Assembly (NCBI GenBank): GCA_903872505.1
Contig: CAIQKV010000007.1
Location: 1 to 39,727, forward strand
From: an uncultured Opitutia bacterium
GTDB taxonomy: Bacteria > Verrucomicrobiota > Verrucomicrobiia > Opitutales > Opitutaceae
DNA: 39,727 nt
Direction: 5' to 3'
Shown one piece after another: positions 39,512 to 39,727 of the stretch (its first letter is position 1; the number at the start of each line of letters is the position of its first letter). The position numbers and the translations under genes are program-made. Below the pieces are notes generated by a model. It ran no database searches. It saw only the letters and a program-made list of their open reading frames with translations, and was not told where the DNA came from.

Positions 39512-39727
39512 ATGAAAAATATGCACCAGTCCAAGGGCTTCACCCTTGTTGAAATCATGATTGTCGTCGTCATCATCGGCCTGCTGGCCGCGATGGCGAT
39601 TCCGGCGTTCCAAAAGGTCCGCAAATCATCGCAGGACAAGGCCGTGTTGAACAACGCGCGCCAGCTGTCCGGCGCCGCCGACCAGTACTACCTGGAAAAC
39701 GGTGTCTCGACCGTGTCGATCAACAAC
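39512..39727 (+). CDS. pilA: Type IV pilin / prepilin, N-terminal part
   Basis: The first 72 codons of a gene that runs past the window end. MKNMHQSKGFTLVEIMIVVV is a class III prepilin signal: the PilD peptidase cuts after G9, the mature protein starts with a (methylatable) F10, and E14 is the conserved Glu5 of the mature pilin. The hydrophobic helix IMIVVVIIGLLAAMAIPAF follows, then KVRKSSQDKAVLNNARQLSGAADQYYLENG, as in pilins and pseudopilins of the Verrucomicrobiota. It could be the major pilin or a type II-like pseudopilin; the rest is needed to say. Candidate partners are the two PilT-type ATPases at 10229-12750. Confidence 0.88.
   Translation, partial: MKNMHQSKGFTLVEIMIVVVIIGLLAAMAIPAFQKVRKSSQDKAVLNNARQLSGAADQYYLENGVSTVSINN

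Overview
The window is about 39.7 kb of high-GC, gene-dense bacterial chromosome. It holds a normal core set of genes: rpsR end, threonylcarbamoyl-AMP synthase, hisC, lysA, gpsA, a complete sdhCAB operon, a tRNA-Pro and type IV pilus genes. The mix suggests a Verrucomicrobiota bacterium, probably near Opitutaceae. The reasons are the SdhCAB of the five-helix cytochrome b type, paired PilT-like ATPases, a glycoside hydrolase family 4 enzyme, several TIM-barrel sugar isomerases, and the near absence of Shine-Dalgarno sequences before starts. This placement is inference from gene content; no marker was aligned.

Layout. 1-3.0 kb: rpsR end and its terminator, Sua5-type tsaC (+), hisC and a HAD phosphatase (-). 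3.1-5.6 kb: an arsenic operon on the minus strand, arsR-arsC-acr3-arsN-like, with a promoter/operator. 5.6-10.1 kb (-): GH4 glycosidase, 2-Cys peroxiredoxin, DEAD-box helicase, DUF3568 lipoprotein. 10.2-14.4 kb (+): two PilT-family ATPases, a CatE-like VOC protein, a sugar isomerase. 14.5-19.2 kb: a hybrid histidine kinase (-), a GNAT (+), a free-standing Hpt protein (+) and a NarL-type regulator (-), which together could form a phosphorelay. 19.2-22.8 kb: a five-cysteine unknown protein (-), then EamA exporter, CTP-synthase-like amidotransferase and GNAT (+), meeting an isomerase on the other strand. 21.97-24.9 kb (-): SSS transporter plus that isomerase. 25.1-27.2 kb (+): a translationally coupled trio, small membrane protein, B12-type radical SAM enzyme, small membrane protein. 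27.2-31.3 kb (-): lysA-gpsA-MFS. 31.3-32.5 kb: small membrane and lipoprotein genes. 32.5-36.1 kb (-): sdhCAB. 36.2-38.7 kb (-): a PaaK-like adenylate-forming protein, a Nudix hydrolase, a LysM membrane protein. 39.0 kb to the end: tRNA-Pro, an AT-richer non-coding stretch, and the 5' part of a type IV pilin gene.

How the parts work together. The ars operon has sensor, reductase, efflux pump and an acetyltransferase of the ArsN kind. The two PilT-like ATPases and the pilin belong to the same type IV pilus machinery, although 27 kb apart here. The SSS transporter and isomerase look like a carbohydrate uptake and entry module. SdhCAB is a respiratory complex. The kinase-REC, Hpt and LuxR-family regulator have the right domains for a His-Asp-His-Asp relay, and kinase and Hpt have similar candidate promoters.

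The least explained loci are the radical SAM trio (25075..27151), the amidotransferase whose triad His is Gln (20853..21560), and the Cys-rich protein at 19196..19780. No rRNA, CRISPR array, transposase, integrase or prophage gene was seen.
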